Shown piece by piece: positions 51,812 through 60,252 of a stretch of DNA of 64,000 nt. The DNA is from Variovorax davisae (GTDB taxonomy: Bacteria > Pseudomonadota > Gammaproteobacteria > Burkholderiales > Burkholderiaceae_C). Numbering within the stretch: the first letter of the stretch is position 1; each line of letters opens with the position of its first letter. The position numbers and the translations under genes were made by a program. The notes beneath the pieces were generated by a model, which searched no databases, was not told where the DNA came from, and saw nothing but the letters and a program-made list of their open reading frames with translations. Location of the stretch: positions 57,608 through 121,607 of the forward strand of contig NZ_JASZYS010000020.1 of NCBI RefSeq assembly GCF_030316845.1, read 5' to 3'.

Positions 51812-53827
51812 TCATTCTTCGGTGGATGCGTCGTCGTCCTGGTCGTCGTCTTCTTCTTCGATGTCTTCGACAACCTTCTGAGCGCGCAGAGCGGCGGGGA
51901 GCCAGCCGGTCCCCTCCAGCTTGGCAGCGGCAGCGGCAACCGCCTCGGCCTTCTTCATCTTCTCCAAGGGACGTGCATCCTCTGCGCCGCACGCCTCGGT
52001 CACAGCTTCCATCATCTTTGCCTTCGAAACGTGGCTCAGGTAGCGGCCAGCGTCCGGAGCCCACCAGTCCGTCATCTTCAAGCCGAGGGCAGCTTCGACG
52101 GCGGCACCGGCAGCGAAGCGCTGCGAGTTGCCCGACACGTCTTCGGTGATGACGTCATAGGAGCGGGCGACTTGCAAGGCAAGCAGCTCGTTCAGGGATT
52201 GCATGTCCATGTTCATCAGGTGGCGGAACAGGGCAGCGGGTTCGCCGGGGAGGCGCACGCCCCACATGGTCTGCGCCGAGTCGAGGGTTTGCGCAGCCAT
52301 CGACGAATCGAACTCATCGGCCAGTTCACGAACACGGCTCGTCGAGCTGGTCAACGACACGCGAACTGGGGACGGATACCAAGACTTGGTTTCGGCCAGG
52401 ATCAAGCGATGCAGCAGCGCGACCAGTGCAACATGCGGGTTGTCGGTCAGCGCAGCAGCGACAGCAGCGGTCCGATGCGCAGTCATGCTCCGCGTGAGTT
52501 GCTTGCTGAATTCGGCCTTGGCGGCGGGAGCGCTGCCCGGCGCTTCACGGCGACCAGTGGCGGCCGCTTCTGCCTTGCGGTCTTCGGCACGCACAAGGCC
52601 TTCCACGATTTCGATCTCGCCGTCATGCTCAAGAGTGACGACGACGCCGGAATTTGCCAACTGCTCCGGGGTCCAAACGCGCAGGGCGTCATGCATGGCT
52701 GCATGCAGCTCGCGCAGCTCGTCGATTTGTTCTTCGAGGGCGTCGACCTGGGCTTGCTCTTCATCGGTGAACTCTTGATCCGACTTCCCTTCGATCGCAC
52801 GGATTTCTGCAGCCAGCCCTTGCAACAGGCTAGAGATTTCCTCCATGCCTTCGCGTTCACCAGCGGTCGGCTTCGCAGTCGACGGGTAGCTGCGAGTAAA
52901 CCGGCCCCGCTCCTGGTAGCCGAAATCCTGGCGAACCTCCACCCACTTCCAACCGGCCGCACGGACTTGCTCTGCGGTCTTTTCGAGGGATTCTTCCGCC
53001 AGCTTCTGCACGAGTTGCGCATCCTGGAGATAGACGCCGTTGGCGTCGTCGAACAGATCGCGGCGCACGGCGCCCCCGGCCTGCTCGTATGCCGCCAGTC
53101 CAACGAAGCGAGCGAGCGGCGAAGTGATCTGCATTTCGCTTTCGGTCAGGGCTTGTTGCAGGTGGTAGGCGCTGCGACGATGCGAACCCAGCGAATCCCA
53201 GACGGCGACCTGCTTTGCATGGTCGTTCGTCAACGCCAGGGCTTGCAGTTGCTTCGGCTCGATTTCGCCAGCACGGTACAAGTCGAGAAACTTCGGCGCG
53301 AGGTTGGCAATCTTCAAGCGACGTTCCACGGTCAGTTCCGACACGCCAAACCGGCCCGCGATCTGTGCCAACGTCTTGCCCTCATCGACCAGCGCCTTGA
53401 ACGCCTCGGCCATGTCTGCCGGGTGCATCGCTTCCTGGCCCGCGTTCTCGGTGAGGCTCACGCCCACGGCACGGGCGGAGTCGAAGGACTTGCAGGGAAT
53501 CAGGGCATCCAAGGCAATCCGGCCATTCTCGGCAAGGTACTGCAACGCGGCGAGGCGGCGACCGCCAGCGACCACGCCATAGCGCCCGGTCGCACCGTTG
53601 GCTTCCTCCGCCACCACACCCAGACGGTTCAAGAGGGTTTCCGCGTCGATCTGCTCGGCCAGCTCGGGGATGCTGTGGGCATTGCGCATCTTCCGCACAT
53701 TGAACGGGGAGAGAAACAGGCAGTTCAGAGGCACTGCGATTTCGACACCTTCGACAGCAGAGAACGTACGGACATCCGCCGCAACTTCGACACCACCCAA
53801 CGACGACAAAACTTCAAATGCTTGCAT
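51812..53827 (-). CDS. parB: ParB/RepB/Spo0J-family partition protein, plasmid type
   Basis: A 671-residue protein. The ParB N-domain (LSPFNVRKM, GVVAGGRRLAALQYLAENGR) is followed by a HTH segment (KTLAQIAGRFGVSELTVERR) and a long C-terminal region with a coiled coil rich in glutamate (residues 350-400) and a very acidic end. It is twice the length of chromosomal ParB, as in element-encoded versions. No parA is adjacent. Its 5' region is the alpha leader, and its own terminator follows. Confidence 0.9.
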   Translation of the reverse strand: MQAFEVLSSLGGVEVAADVRTFSAVEGVEIAVPLNCLFLSPFNVRKMRNAHSIPELAEQIDAETLLNRLGVVAEEANGATGRYGVVAGGRRLAALQYLAENGRIALDALIPCKSFDSARAVGVSLTENAGQEAMHPADMAEAFKALVDEGKTLAQIAGRFGVSELTVERRLKIANLAPKFLDLYRAGEIEPKQLQALALTNDHAKQVAVWDSLGSHRRSAYHLQQALTESEMQITSPLARFVGLAAYEQAGGAVRRDLFDDANGVYLQDAQLVQKLAEESLEKTAEQVRAAGWKWVEVRQDFGYQERGRFTRSYPSTAKPTAGEREGMEEISSLLQGLAAEIRAIEGKSDQEFTDEEQAQVDALEEQIDELRELHAAMHDALRVWTPEQLANSGVVVTLEHDGEIEIVEGLVRAEDRKAEAAATGRREAPGSAPAAKAEFSKQLTRSMTAHRTAAVAAALTDNPHVALVALLHRLILAETKSWYPSPVRVSLTSSTSRVRELADEFDSSMAAQTLDSAQTMWGVRLPGEPAALFRHLMNMDMQSLNELLALQVARSYDVITEDVSGNSQRFAAGAAVEAALGLKMTDWWAPDAGRYLSHVSKAKMMEAVTEACGAEDARPLEKMKKAEAVAAAAAKLEGTGWLPAALRAQKVVEDIEEEDDDQDDDASTEE

Positions 53828-53870
53828 GACTGTTCCTTAAAAATGTTTGACTGACTGACTTACTAAAACC

Positions 53871-54330
53871 GCCGGGTTCCTAGATTCAGAGCCCTTCTGA
53901 AGAGGGTTTTGTTGGCATCGGCCTCCTACCCGTAGCTGGCCGCCGTTTTCCTGAGTTCTTTCGCCCGGTGACATGCGGCGCCCATGAGGACGGGGGGGCA
54001 AGGGGGAAGCATTCGTAACGCGCCTAGCGTTATGAACACCCCCTTGCAGGCGCAGCCGACCCCCGGCAGCAGGGGAGCAAATTCACCGGAATGAAGCGAA
54101 AGAACTCATGAAAACGGTTGTCTTCGGGGACAGCGGGCTGATGGCAAACAGAACCGCCGCGCGGCGAGCGCCACATCGCGCCGTAGGACGCGACACATCA
54201 GGGCTGTTCAGCTGTTCGGGGTTGGCTGTTCAGGGAGGCGCGGCTACGCCGCGCACGGGATAAGCCTCGCGGCCAAGGGGAAGCATCGAGGTACTCGATG
54301 ACCGGCCACCGCCGCCCTTGTTGAGCGTTG
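53871..54330 (-). promoter_or_regulatory. Alpha leader, copy 1 (parB)
   Basis: Upstream of parB; core 53871-54172 is repeated at 59443-59740 and 60749-61040. Features: closing stem CGGGT/ACCCG, the mini-ORF MPTKPSSEGL behind AGGAGG, and the hairpin TAACGC-N5-GCGTTA at 54016-54032. A distal segment (about 54258-54330) recurs upstream of three more genes. Confidence 0.65.
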
Positions 54331-54369
54331 GGTGTGATACCTTGCCGCGGTCAATTTCAAGGGAGAAAA

Positions 54370-54861
54370 ATGAGAAACCGCGCTATGCAAGCGACGCTTG
54401 CCGTCGCGCTGCTGTTCCTGTCATGCGCTGCGCGCGCAGACTTCAGCGGCCAGGTCGTCGGCGTGCTCGACGGCGACACCATCGATGTCCTCGTGAACCA
54501 GACGCCCGTGCGAGTTCGGCTCGCAGAGATCGACGCGCCGGAAAAGAAGCAGCCGTTCGGCACGCGATCGCGCCAAGCGCTGAGCGAGTACGTGTTTCGT
54601 CAGGTCGTGACCATCCGTGAGAACGGGAAAGACCGATACGGCAGGACGATCGGGACGGTTCTCGTCGACGGTAGAAGCGTCAATAGCGCGATGGTCGGGG
54701 CGGGGATGGCATGGGCATACCGCACCTATCTGATCGACCGCTCTCTCCTCGAAGTCGAGGCACGCGCACGAAATAGCAAACGTGGCCTGTGGGCCGATGC
54801 CTCGCCGGTTCCCCCCTGGGATTGGCGCGCACAGCGGCACGTCGCGCGTCAAGCTCAGTAG
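54370..54861 (+). CDS. Secreted staphylococcal-type (thermo)nuclease
   Basis: A 163-residue SNase. Signal peptide of 23 residues ending ARA. Catalytic residues are R50, D55, E58 (VRLAEIDAPEKKQPFG) and R89 (DRYGRTIG), matching R35, D40, E43 and R87 of the staphylococcal enzyme. It would cut nucleic acids in the periplasm or outside. Good ribosome site (GGGAGAAAA). Followed by a strong terminator. Confidence 0.9.
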   Translation: MRNRAMQATLAVALLFLSCAARADFSGQVVGVLDGDTIDVLVNQTPVRVRLAEIDAPEKKQPFGTRSRQALSEYVFRQVVTIRENGKDRYGRTIGTVLVDGRSVNSAMVGAGMAWAYRTYLIDRSLLEVEARARNSKRGLWADASPVPPWDWRAQRHVARQAQ

Positions 54862-54969
54862 GCGGTGTCTGTCTCATCCTTCAGGCGCTTGCTGAATCGC
54901 AGCTGCGACCGCCTGAGCGATATTTCTCACACGGCCTAGCAAAACCCAACGGGTACTCTAGGCTGCGGA

Positions 54970-55010
54970 GGCCCTCCGGAAGGACTACATGTCGCCGGAG
55001 GGCCTTTCGT
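54970..55010 (+). terminator. Intrinsic terminator after the nuclease gene
   Basis: GGCCCTCCGG-N15-CCGGAGGGCC followed by TTTCGTT. A 10-bp stem. Confidence 0.85.
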
Positions 55011-55030
55011 TGTGCGATCGGAGCGAGCGG

Positions 55031-55180
55031 ATGGAAGCAGGCGTGTACGTTATGGCAGCAATTTCCTGGGTCCAGGTTGCCTGCGTCGTCAAGCAGCATT
55101 CAAACCTTGAGCGAGAGGTGAAACTGCAGCTCCAAAAAACCATTGCATTGATCGATGATCTGCCTCCGCTGCCCCGCTGA
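55031..55180 (+). CDS. Doubtful small protein
   Basis: A 49-codon frame, MEAGVYVMAAISWVQVACVV to DDLPPLPR, with one hydrophobic stretch and a helical tail. It starts just after a terminator, so expression would need its own promoter, which was not seen. Confidence 0.3.
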   Translation: MEAGVYVMAAISWVQVACVVKQHSNLEREVKLQLQKTIALIDDLPPLPR

Positions 55181-55334
55181 AAAAGCCGTGGACGGCTCCT
55201 GTAGGCTGAGACTTACGCGCCGATTCTGTGGATAAGGTTGTGAATTTCCCTATAACTGAAGGACCCAGAAGACGGCCCCATGCGGGCTCCGACTAGGGTG
55301 CCCACGGAACAAGCAGAGGGAGCCGTTGCACGAG

Positions 55335-55544
55335 TCAAGCGGCACTGCCCGCGGGTAGGTGGGGCCTTCCATGTTGTGCTACGACGTCAAGCGGCCCGTG
55401 GGCCGCCCCTGTGGATGGCTTGACGCCAGGGGGCGGCTCCCTCATCCACAGATAGACGAGTACGATGGCCCCAACTATCACAGCAAGGATCAGCAGGGCC
55501 ATGCTGCGGATTGGACGCTTGCCCTTGTCCTCTGGGCGGGCCAT
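55335..55544 (-). CDS. Small single-span membrane protein
   Basis: A 69-residue protein with a basic front (MARPEDKGKRPIRS), one hydrophobic helix (MALLILAVIVGAIVLVYLW) and a polar tail. It follows the 85-residue gene by 4 bases in the DUF3606 operon. Function unknown. Confidence 0.55.
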   Translation of the reverse strand: MARPEDKGKRPIRSMALLILAVIVGAIVLVYLWMREPPPGVKPSTGAAHGPLDVVAQHGRPHLPAGSAA

Positions 55545-55548
55545 TTCG

Positions 55549-55806
55549 TTAGCCTTTGCGCGAGCCGTCCGTCTTGCGGTTGACGGAAGGTGATGAAGGA
55601 CCTAGTTTCGCGACGGTGCGCTCCTTCGCTAGGACCGCCCCGCGCCGGCCGAGGGGCGTAACTTTGGCGGTCCCCGTACTGCGGTCAATACTCGATGCGC
55701 GTTTCATGGGCTTGCGGGCTAACCCGGCCATCGATTCGATTAAGCGTGCCGTATCCGCCTCGAACTTGGCGCGTTCCGGCCGCGTGCGTGAACTAGCGGA
55801 ATTCAT
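55549..55806 (-). CDS. Small basic protein
   Basis: An 85-residue lysine/arginine-rich protein, MNSASSRTRPERAKFEADTA to TDGSRKG. It overlaps the DUF3606 stop (ATGA at 55803-55806). No family was recognised. Confidence 0.5.
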   Translation of the reverse strand: MNSASSRTRPERAKFEADTARLIESMAGLARKPMKRASSIDRSTGTAKVTPLGRRGAVLAKERTVAKLGPSSPSVNRKTDGSRKG

Positions 55807-55979
55807 TTGCCAAAAAGGTGTTCGCGCACCTTCTCTGCAGAGTGACCAACCGCTGCGACCGCTTCCCTTAGCTGCTGCTCGGTCACGCCGAGGGCTTCCG
55901 TCCAGCTCCGAATTTCGTGGGGTTCCTCCAGCGAAATGAGCTTGCGGTCCTGCCCTGTTTTCTTGGGATCGTCTGCCAT
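55803..55979 (-). CDS. DUF3606 protein, copy 2
   Basis: A 58-residue protein, MADDPKKTGQDRKLISLEEP then HEIRSWTEALGVTEQQLREA. Paralogue of the gene at 48315. AAGGAG lies 6 bases upstream. First gene of a three-gene minus-strand operon ending at 55335. Confidence 0.8.
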   Translation of the reverse strand: MADDPKKTGQDRKLISLEEPHEIRSWTEALGVTEQQLREAVAAVGHSAEKVREHLFGK

Positions 55980-56112
55980 CGGTGTCTCCTTCAAGTGTCC
56001 TGGAAAGGTGGGCAACACGAACAGATGGTCAGCGGAGTCGGTAGGAGTGCTATCAAGAATTTCGCGCATTCCTCTGACAGCAAACGTCTTACCCGGCAGG
56101 CACCGTGGCGGC

Positions 56113-56733
56113 ATGGAACTCGATCAATTTCCCCCGATGCTCCTTGCTGAGCGGCCGCTCAACTTGGCTGAGCCTGGGTGGATCTATGAGATCAAGTACG
56201 ACGGATATCGCCTCACGGCAATGTTCGGTGACGGGAAATGCCGGCTTCGATCCCGAAACGGCGCAGACGCCACGGGATGGTTCCCGGAGGTGGCCAAATC
56301 GCTAGCTCGAATTGCGGGGGGCCCCTACGTCACGGACGGGGAGGTCTGTGTATTCGATGACATCGGGCGCAGCGACTTCAATCGCTTACAGGACAGAGCG
56401 CGCCGGCGGCGCTGGTACGAAGGCTGTGACCTGGTGGGGTACGCCGTTTTTGACCTTCTTGTCGATCACGGGATCGACATCACGAAATACACGCTCTTGC
56501 AGCGCAAGACGCTGTTGGCTGAGCTGTTGGACCCCACCCCCGACAACGTCTTGGTTGTCGGCCACTTTGAAGAGGAAATCCCGAGGATCTTCAAGGATGC
56601 CGTTCTAGGCTTGGAGCTCGAAGGCTTGGTCGCGAAGCGTATGGACAGCGTGTATGTACCGGGCGTACGCAGCTCGGAATGGGTAAAAGTGAAGCGCAAA
56701 GGGGCCATCCCGCCTGAGCGGTTCAAGCGATAG
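56113..56733 (+). CDS. Stand-alone ATP-dependent DNA ligase adenylation domain
   Basis: A 206-residue protein covering only the nucleotidyltransferase domain: nucleophile K28 in EIKYDGYRL, then VTDGEVCVFD, LELEGLVAKR and the final WVKVKRK. The OB-fold that normally follows is absent, so the protein ends at the last adenylation motif. It resembles the ligase part of LigD (IKFDGYRI) but is diverged. Activity on DNA would need a partner or special ends. Faces the NinX-like gene with an 11-base overlap of the 3' ends. Confidence 0.82.
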   Translation: MELDQFPPMLLAERPLNLAEPGWIYEIKYDGYRLTAMFGDGKCRLRSRNGADATGWFPEVAKSLARIAGGPYVTDGEVCVFDDIGRSDFNRLQDRARRRRWYEGCDLVGYAVFDLLVDHGIDITKYTLLQRKTLLAELLDPTPDNVLVVGHFEEEIPRIFKDAVLGLELEGLVAKRMDSVYVPGVRSSEWVKVKRKGAIPPERFKR

Positions 56734-57046
56734 CGTCGACCTCCGGCCCGACCTTGGCCACGGCATAAGCGCGCATCGCGGCAATCAGCAAATTTGGCCC
56801 TTCGACCCACGTCCCCCGTCCGCCGCCAGCGCGTTCGTGGATCCGTCCCAGGGCGATCGCGCACCAGCTCGAGCCCTTGCCTGGCATCGGGGCAACGTGA
56901 ATGCCCTCTCGATCCATGATCGGCACGGCCTGCCCCCCGTCCGAAGTCGGCGAGAAAATCACTGCACCATCTGCCTGGTACGGGCGGCCCTCCAGCTTGG
57001 CAACGAGGGCATCGAGCTGGGCGCTCGTTAGTTCAGCGGTTCTCAT
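56723..57046 (-). CDS. DUF2591 (phage NinX-like) protein
   Basis: A 107-residue protein, MRTAELTSAQLDALVAKLEG, then QADGAVIFSPTSDGGQAVPI, and the C-terminal GPNLLIAAMRAYAVAKVG that is the hallmark of this phage/element family. Start at 57046 gives the usual length. The role is unknown. 39 bases separate it from the divergent SRAP gene. Confidence 0.75.
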   Translation of the reverse strand: MRTAELTSAQLDALVAKLEGRPYQADGAVIFSPTSDGGQAVPIMDREGIHVAPMPGKGSSWCAIALGRIHERAGGGRGTWVEGPNLLIAAMRAYAVAKVGPEVDAIA

Positions 57047-57085
57047 GGGTTCGATTTTCCACGGCCGACCCAGCACAATGGGCGC

Positions 57086-57778
57086 ATGTGCAATCGCTAC
57101 ATCTCGCCCAGCGACTACGAAATCGAATCGTTCTGGCACATCGGCCGCGAGGACGGGCGCCCGCGCTGGCTTTCGGCCGGGGTCTATCCACGCGCGCCCG
57201 GCCCTTTCATACGGCGCGCGCGGAACGCCACCGACTACGAGCGTGAGCTCGTCGTCGGTCAGTGGGGCCTGATTCCATGGTTCGCGAAATCAGCGAAGCT
57301 GACGTACAGCACGAACAATGCGCGCTCCGAGGAACTCGCCGGGAAGGCGACATACAAGGATCCCTGGAAGCGCGGCCAGCGCTGCATCATCCCTGCGCAG
57401 AGTTTCGATGAGCCGAACTGGGAGAGTGGGAAAAATGTCTGGTGGCAATTTCGGCGCGCGGACGGCGCACCCTGGGGCCTAGCTGGCTTGTGGAATACCT
57501 GGGTCGATAAGGCGACTGGCGAAGTGCATGAAAGCTTCACGATGTTGACCCGCAACGCGGACGATCATCCACTGATGAAGCGCATGCACAAGCCGGTCGT
57601 CGACCCGACGACGAAGATAGCTCTGCCTCCCGAGCTGCAGGACAAGCGCTCGGTGATACCGATCGAACGGGGCGACGTTGATCAGTGGCTCGCAGGGACT
57701 GTCGAGGAGGCCAAGGCGCTGCTGCGCCTTGCACCGGTCGAAGCCTTCGATGCAGGGCCGATGCCAGTCGGTCCGTAG
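57086..57778 (+). CDS. SRAP-domain (HMCES/YedK-type) abasic-site shield protein
   Basis: A 230-residue protein starting MCNRY, so the catalytic cysteine is residue 2 after methionine removal. Other SRAP motifs are WGLIPWFAKSA, TNNARSEEL and CIIPAQSFDEP, and DDHPLMKRMHKPVV lies at the active-site histidine region. It forms a covalent link to abasic sites in single-stranded DNA. The context with ssb, UmuDC and ligases fits a role during single-strand transfer or damage. Confidence 0.92.
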   Translation: MCNRYISPSDYEIESFWHIGREDGRPRWLSAGVYPRAPGPFIRRARNATDYERELVVGQWGLIPWFAKSAKLTYSTNNARSEELAGKATYKDPWKRGQRCIIPAQSFDEPNWESGKNVWWQFRRADGAPWGLAGLWNTWVDKATGEVHESFTMLTRNADDHPLMKRMHKPVVDPTTKIALPPELQDKRSVIPIERGDVDQWLAGTVEEAKALLRLAPVEAFDAGPMPVGP

Positions 57779-57829
57779 CACTCGCGCGATTCAGGGGGCC
57801 TGCGTGCGGACGCACGCACTCATTGCCGG

Positions 57830-58199
57830 CTACGCCGGCCTGGCGGTCAAGCCCGTGAACAAGCCCGACGCATCGGAGGCCCAGCCCGCTCCGTGGTTTT
57901 CGCCAGAGCACGAGCATTCGCATTTGTGGCCGCGTGCGTTCGTGCATCGCGCATCGCGCATCGCACCGGACGCTTTCGGAAAAATGCGCGACCAGCCGAT
58001 CCCAATCCATGAACCGCCCGCAAGCGCATACCGCATCGCCCTTGCGTTCATCGGCTGGCCCGTACGCTCGACCTGGATAAACCATGCGCCCGTCTTCGGC
58101 AGTTCGATAGAAGCTGCCTCGGCCGTCGCGGTGGGGATAGCCAACGCGGCGGCCGACCTTGCATTTCTTGCAGTTGTAAATGACCGTCGCCATGGTCAT
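57830..58199 (-). pseudogene. Zinc-ribbon-type protein gene frameshifted by a 7-bp repeat
   Basis: From the ATG at 58199 the protein reads MTMATVIYNCKKCKVGRRVG, then GDAVCACGRFMDWDRLVAHF and VRCDARC, then loses sense. In the next frame the expected continuation TNARGHKCECSCSGENHGAG runs to a stop at 57830. Between them GCATCGC occurs three times (57944-57964); with one copy fewer the frame is restored. It starts inside the previous stop (ATGA at 58196-58199). It may be a pseudogene or a switchable gene. Confidence 0.75.
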
Positions 58200-58360
58200 T
58201 CGCCCAGCGCGCGCAGGGTGGTGAAGTAGTAGCGCGACGTGGCCGCGAGAGCCATCAACCGCGCATGCTTGTCGCTCTGGTGGCGGAAGCGCCGCGCGAG
58301 CTGCAGCGTTTCGCGGTGGATCTTCCGGTGATGGTCCGAGATTCGCAACGGCACGGTCAA
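58196..58360 (-). CDS. Small basic operon protein with a TTG start
   Basis: A 54-residue protein reading LTVPLRISDHHRKIHRETLQ then LARRFRHQSDKHARLMALAA. The TTG at 58360 overlaps the upstream stop (TTGA), which supports it. Histidine- and arginine-rich, helical. Function unknown. Confidence 0.5.
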   Translation of the reverse strand: MTVPLRISDHHRKIHRETLQLARRFRHQSDKHARLMALAATSRYYFTTLRALGE

Positions 58361-58503
58361 GCCCCGATGAAGATCTGGGGTAGCCGCTGGTCGGGGTCGA
58401 ACGGACCCGCAAGCAGTTCCCTCGATGCTTCGCAGAACACTTCAACCCAGAGGCCGCGACGATGAAACTGCGCGACATGGCGCAGGGCATCCGGCTTGGT
58501 CAT
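58357..58503 (-). CDS. Small operon protein
   Basis: A 48-residue protein, MTKPDALRHVAQFHRRGLWV onward, linked to its neighbours by ATGA (58500-58503) and TTGA overlaps. No family was recognised. Confidence 0.5.
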   Translation of the reverse strand: MTKPDALRHVAQFHRRGLWVEVFCEASRELLAGPFDPDQRLPQIFIGA

Positions 58504-58667
58504 GTGGCTGGCGATTTCTTCGCGGAAGCTGTCGCTACGGCGCCCATGCCTTCCCACTCGTAATGGCGGGCCATCTTCGCGGGCTGGTCTGCGAAGTTCG
58601 CGGTAGTGTGCGTGGCGCGGCCAGTGGCCTTGTCACGCTTCACGGTGGTAATGATCGGCGCGTACAT
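58500..58667 (-). CDS. Small operon protein
   Basis: A 55-residue protein, MYAPIITTVKRDKATGRATH then TTANFADQPAKMARHYEWEG. Its start overlaps the upstream stop by one base (TGATG). Function unknown. Confidence 0.5.
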   Translation of the reverse strand: MYAPIITTVKRDKATGRATHTTANFADQPAKMARHYEWEGMGAVATASAKKSPAT

Positions 58668-58810
58668 CAGTTGCCTCCCTTCTTCCTGGTGATCGCGCAC
58701 TTGGCCGCACGCATGCTCTTGAAGCTGCCGACGAATTCGCCCGAGACACGGCAGGCGGCGCGGTCGCAGTAGCCGTGAATGAAGCTGCCCTTGTAGTGGA
58801 TGGTGAACAT
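58667..58810 (-). CDS. Small cysteine-containing operon protein
   Basis: A 47-residue protein, MFTIHYKGSFIHGYCDRAAC then RVSGEFVGSFKSMRAAKCAI. Strong ribosome site (GGAGGAAATCAG). Follows the LPD29 gene by 13 bases. Function unknown. Confidence 0.55.
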   Translation of the reverse strand: MFTIHYKGSFIHGYCDRAACRVSGEFVGSFKSMRAAKCAITRKKGGN

Positions 58811-58823
58811 CTGATTTCCTCCT

Positions 58824-59414
58824 TCAAACGTGTGCGAGTTCGCGCGACCCGCCACCGGTGCCCATGGCACGGCCGTAGCCATCGTCATGGGTGACAAAAA
58901 CGCGGCCTGCGGTCTTGCTCTTGCCGACGCGCAGGCGGTCGGTGTTCTTCTGCAGGAACCCGGCGATCAGCGAATGGACCGAACGCGACTGCAGTTGCAC
59001 CGAATACAGAGATCCGCTGCGCCACTGCGCCACGGTGGGCTTCTCGATGCCTTCCTGCTTGAGGTTGCCGGCGAAGCGGCGGGCGAGTCGGTCGATAGCA
59101 CGCTGCACCGACGCATCCGAGAAATCACGTGACGTGAACAGGTGATCAACGGCAAACGTGGCGCGCTGCCCGTCGACCATGTGGAAAACGCTGCCCTGGT
59201 AGTCGAGGCTGCTATCAAAGTAGGAGCCCGAGAATTTGCCGATCAACGCCTTGACTTGGTCATCATTCGGACCGTCCGTCCAAACAACGCGAACAGAAGC
59301 ACCACCCGAATACGTCTTGCTCGTAACGCTGAACGACACGCCGGCAAAGGCTTCCTTCAACGACTGGCGCACCAGCTTGGCGGTATCTGCTGCGGAAAAA
59401 TATTTGCTCGTCAT
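58824..59414 (-). CDS. LPD29-domain protein
   Basis: A 196-residue protein. The N-terminal half (FSAADTAKLVRQSLKEAFAG, then VSFSVTSKTYSGGASVRVVW and TDGPNDDQVKALIGKFSGS) is the Large Polyvalent Protein-associated Domain 29, found in element and phage proteins injected or made during transfer. The C-terminal half is helical. First gene of a six-gene overlapping operon to 57830; preceded by the alpha leader copy 2. Confidence 0.8.
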   Translation of the reverse strand: MTSKYFSAADTAKLVRQSLKEAFAGVSFSVTSKTYSGGASVRVVWTDGPNDDQVKALIGKFSGSYFDSSLDYQGSVFHMVDGQRATFAVDHLFTSRDFSDASVQRAIDRLARRFAGNLKQEGIEKPTVAQWRSGSLYSVQLQSRSVHSLIAGFLQKNTDRLRVGKSKTAGRVFVTHDDGYGRAMGTGGGSRELAHV

Positions 59415-59442
59415 CGCATTGGTCCTTGGTTTTCAAAAAGGT

Positions 59443-59829
59443 GCCGGGTCCTTAGATTCAGAGCCCTTCAATGAAGGGTTTCGATCGCATCGGCCTCCTA
59501 CCCGGAGCTGGCCGCCGTTTCCCTGAGTTCTTCGCCCGGTGACATGCGGCGCACGCGAGGACTGGTGAGCAAGGGGGAAGCCTTCGTAACGCGCCCAGCG
59601 TTATGAACACCCCCTTGCAGGCGATAGCCGGTCGCCAGGAATCGAGGGTGCAAATTTCACCGGATCCAGCGAAGAACACAGGGAAACGGGAGCACGGACC
59701 AACCGGCCGATGGCGTCGAAACCGCCGCGCGGCGAGCGCCCTCACCCGCCGCAGGACGGGTCTAGCTAGATGGGGTTTGCCAGGGATAAGCCTCGCGGCC
59801 AAGGACCGGCCAGGGCCTTGTTGAGCGCC
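59443..59829 (-). promoter_or_regulatory. Alpha leader, copy 2
   Basis: Core 59443-59740. Stem CCGGGT/ACCCGG encloses the mini-ORF MRSKPFIEGL (behind AGGAGG); hairpin TAACGC-N5-GCGTTA at 59587-59603. Distal segment at 59784-59829. Confidence 0.65.
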
Positions 59830-59847
59830 GAGCGCGCGCGCTCGCTG

Positions 59848-60204
59848 TCAGGCGTTCAATCCTGGTCGGGCGGCGCACGCCTCGGGCCTCACTTGCAGCG
59901 CAGTCGCAATCACATCAAGCACGGCGTAGCCCGGATACTGAGCCTTGACTTGGCGCAGCGTCCTGCTCATGGCCTCCTTCTTCTCGTGGGCGGCGACTTG
60001 GGCATGCACCAATTTGATCGTCGCCCTCGAATCCTCGCGTTGAAGCACAACAGACACCATGAACTGCTGCGCCGCTGGGGTCGACTGGACCGGGCTCGGC
60101 ATGCTGCACGCAGATGCGGGGTCATGCGTGACTGCAAGGGCAAAGGCTACGGCAAGCCCGGCGAACAAGTCAGCCGCGCGATTCTTCAGGGTTGTGGTCA
60201 TCAT
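59848..60204 (-). CDS. Exported hypothetical protein
   Basis: A 118-residue protein with a signal peptide (LFAGLAVAFALAVTHDPASA, cleaved before or after C33). Mature part: strand-rich start (FMVSVVLQREDSRATIKLVH) and helical end. Follows the 84-residue gene after 48 bases on the same strand. No family was recognised. Confidence 0.55.
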   Translation of the reverse strand: MMTTTLKNRAADLFAGLAVAFALAVTHDPASACSMPSPVQSTPAAQQFMVSVVLQREDSRATIKLVHAQVAAHEKKEAMSRTLRQVKAQYPGYAVLDVIATALQVRPEACAARPGLNA

Positions 60205-60252
60205 GATGTTTTCGGCTCGGAGAAGGTCTTTGTTCAGGGGTACGGTCGGCGG

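Noticed and set aside
52031..53854. 607-codon plus-strand open frame opposite parB
   Set aside because: Antisense shadow of the ParB gene, which has clear ParB motifs and its own leader and terminator.
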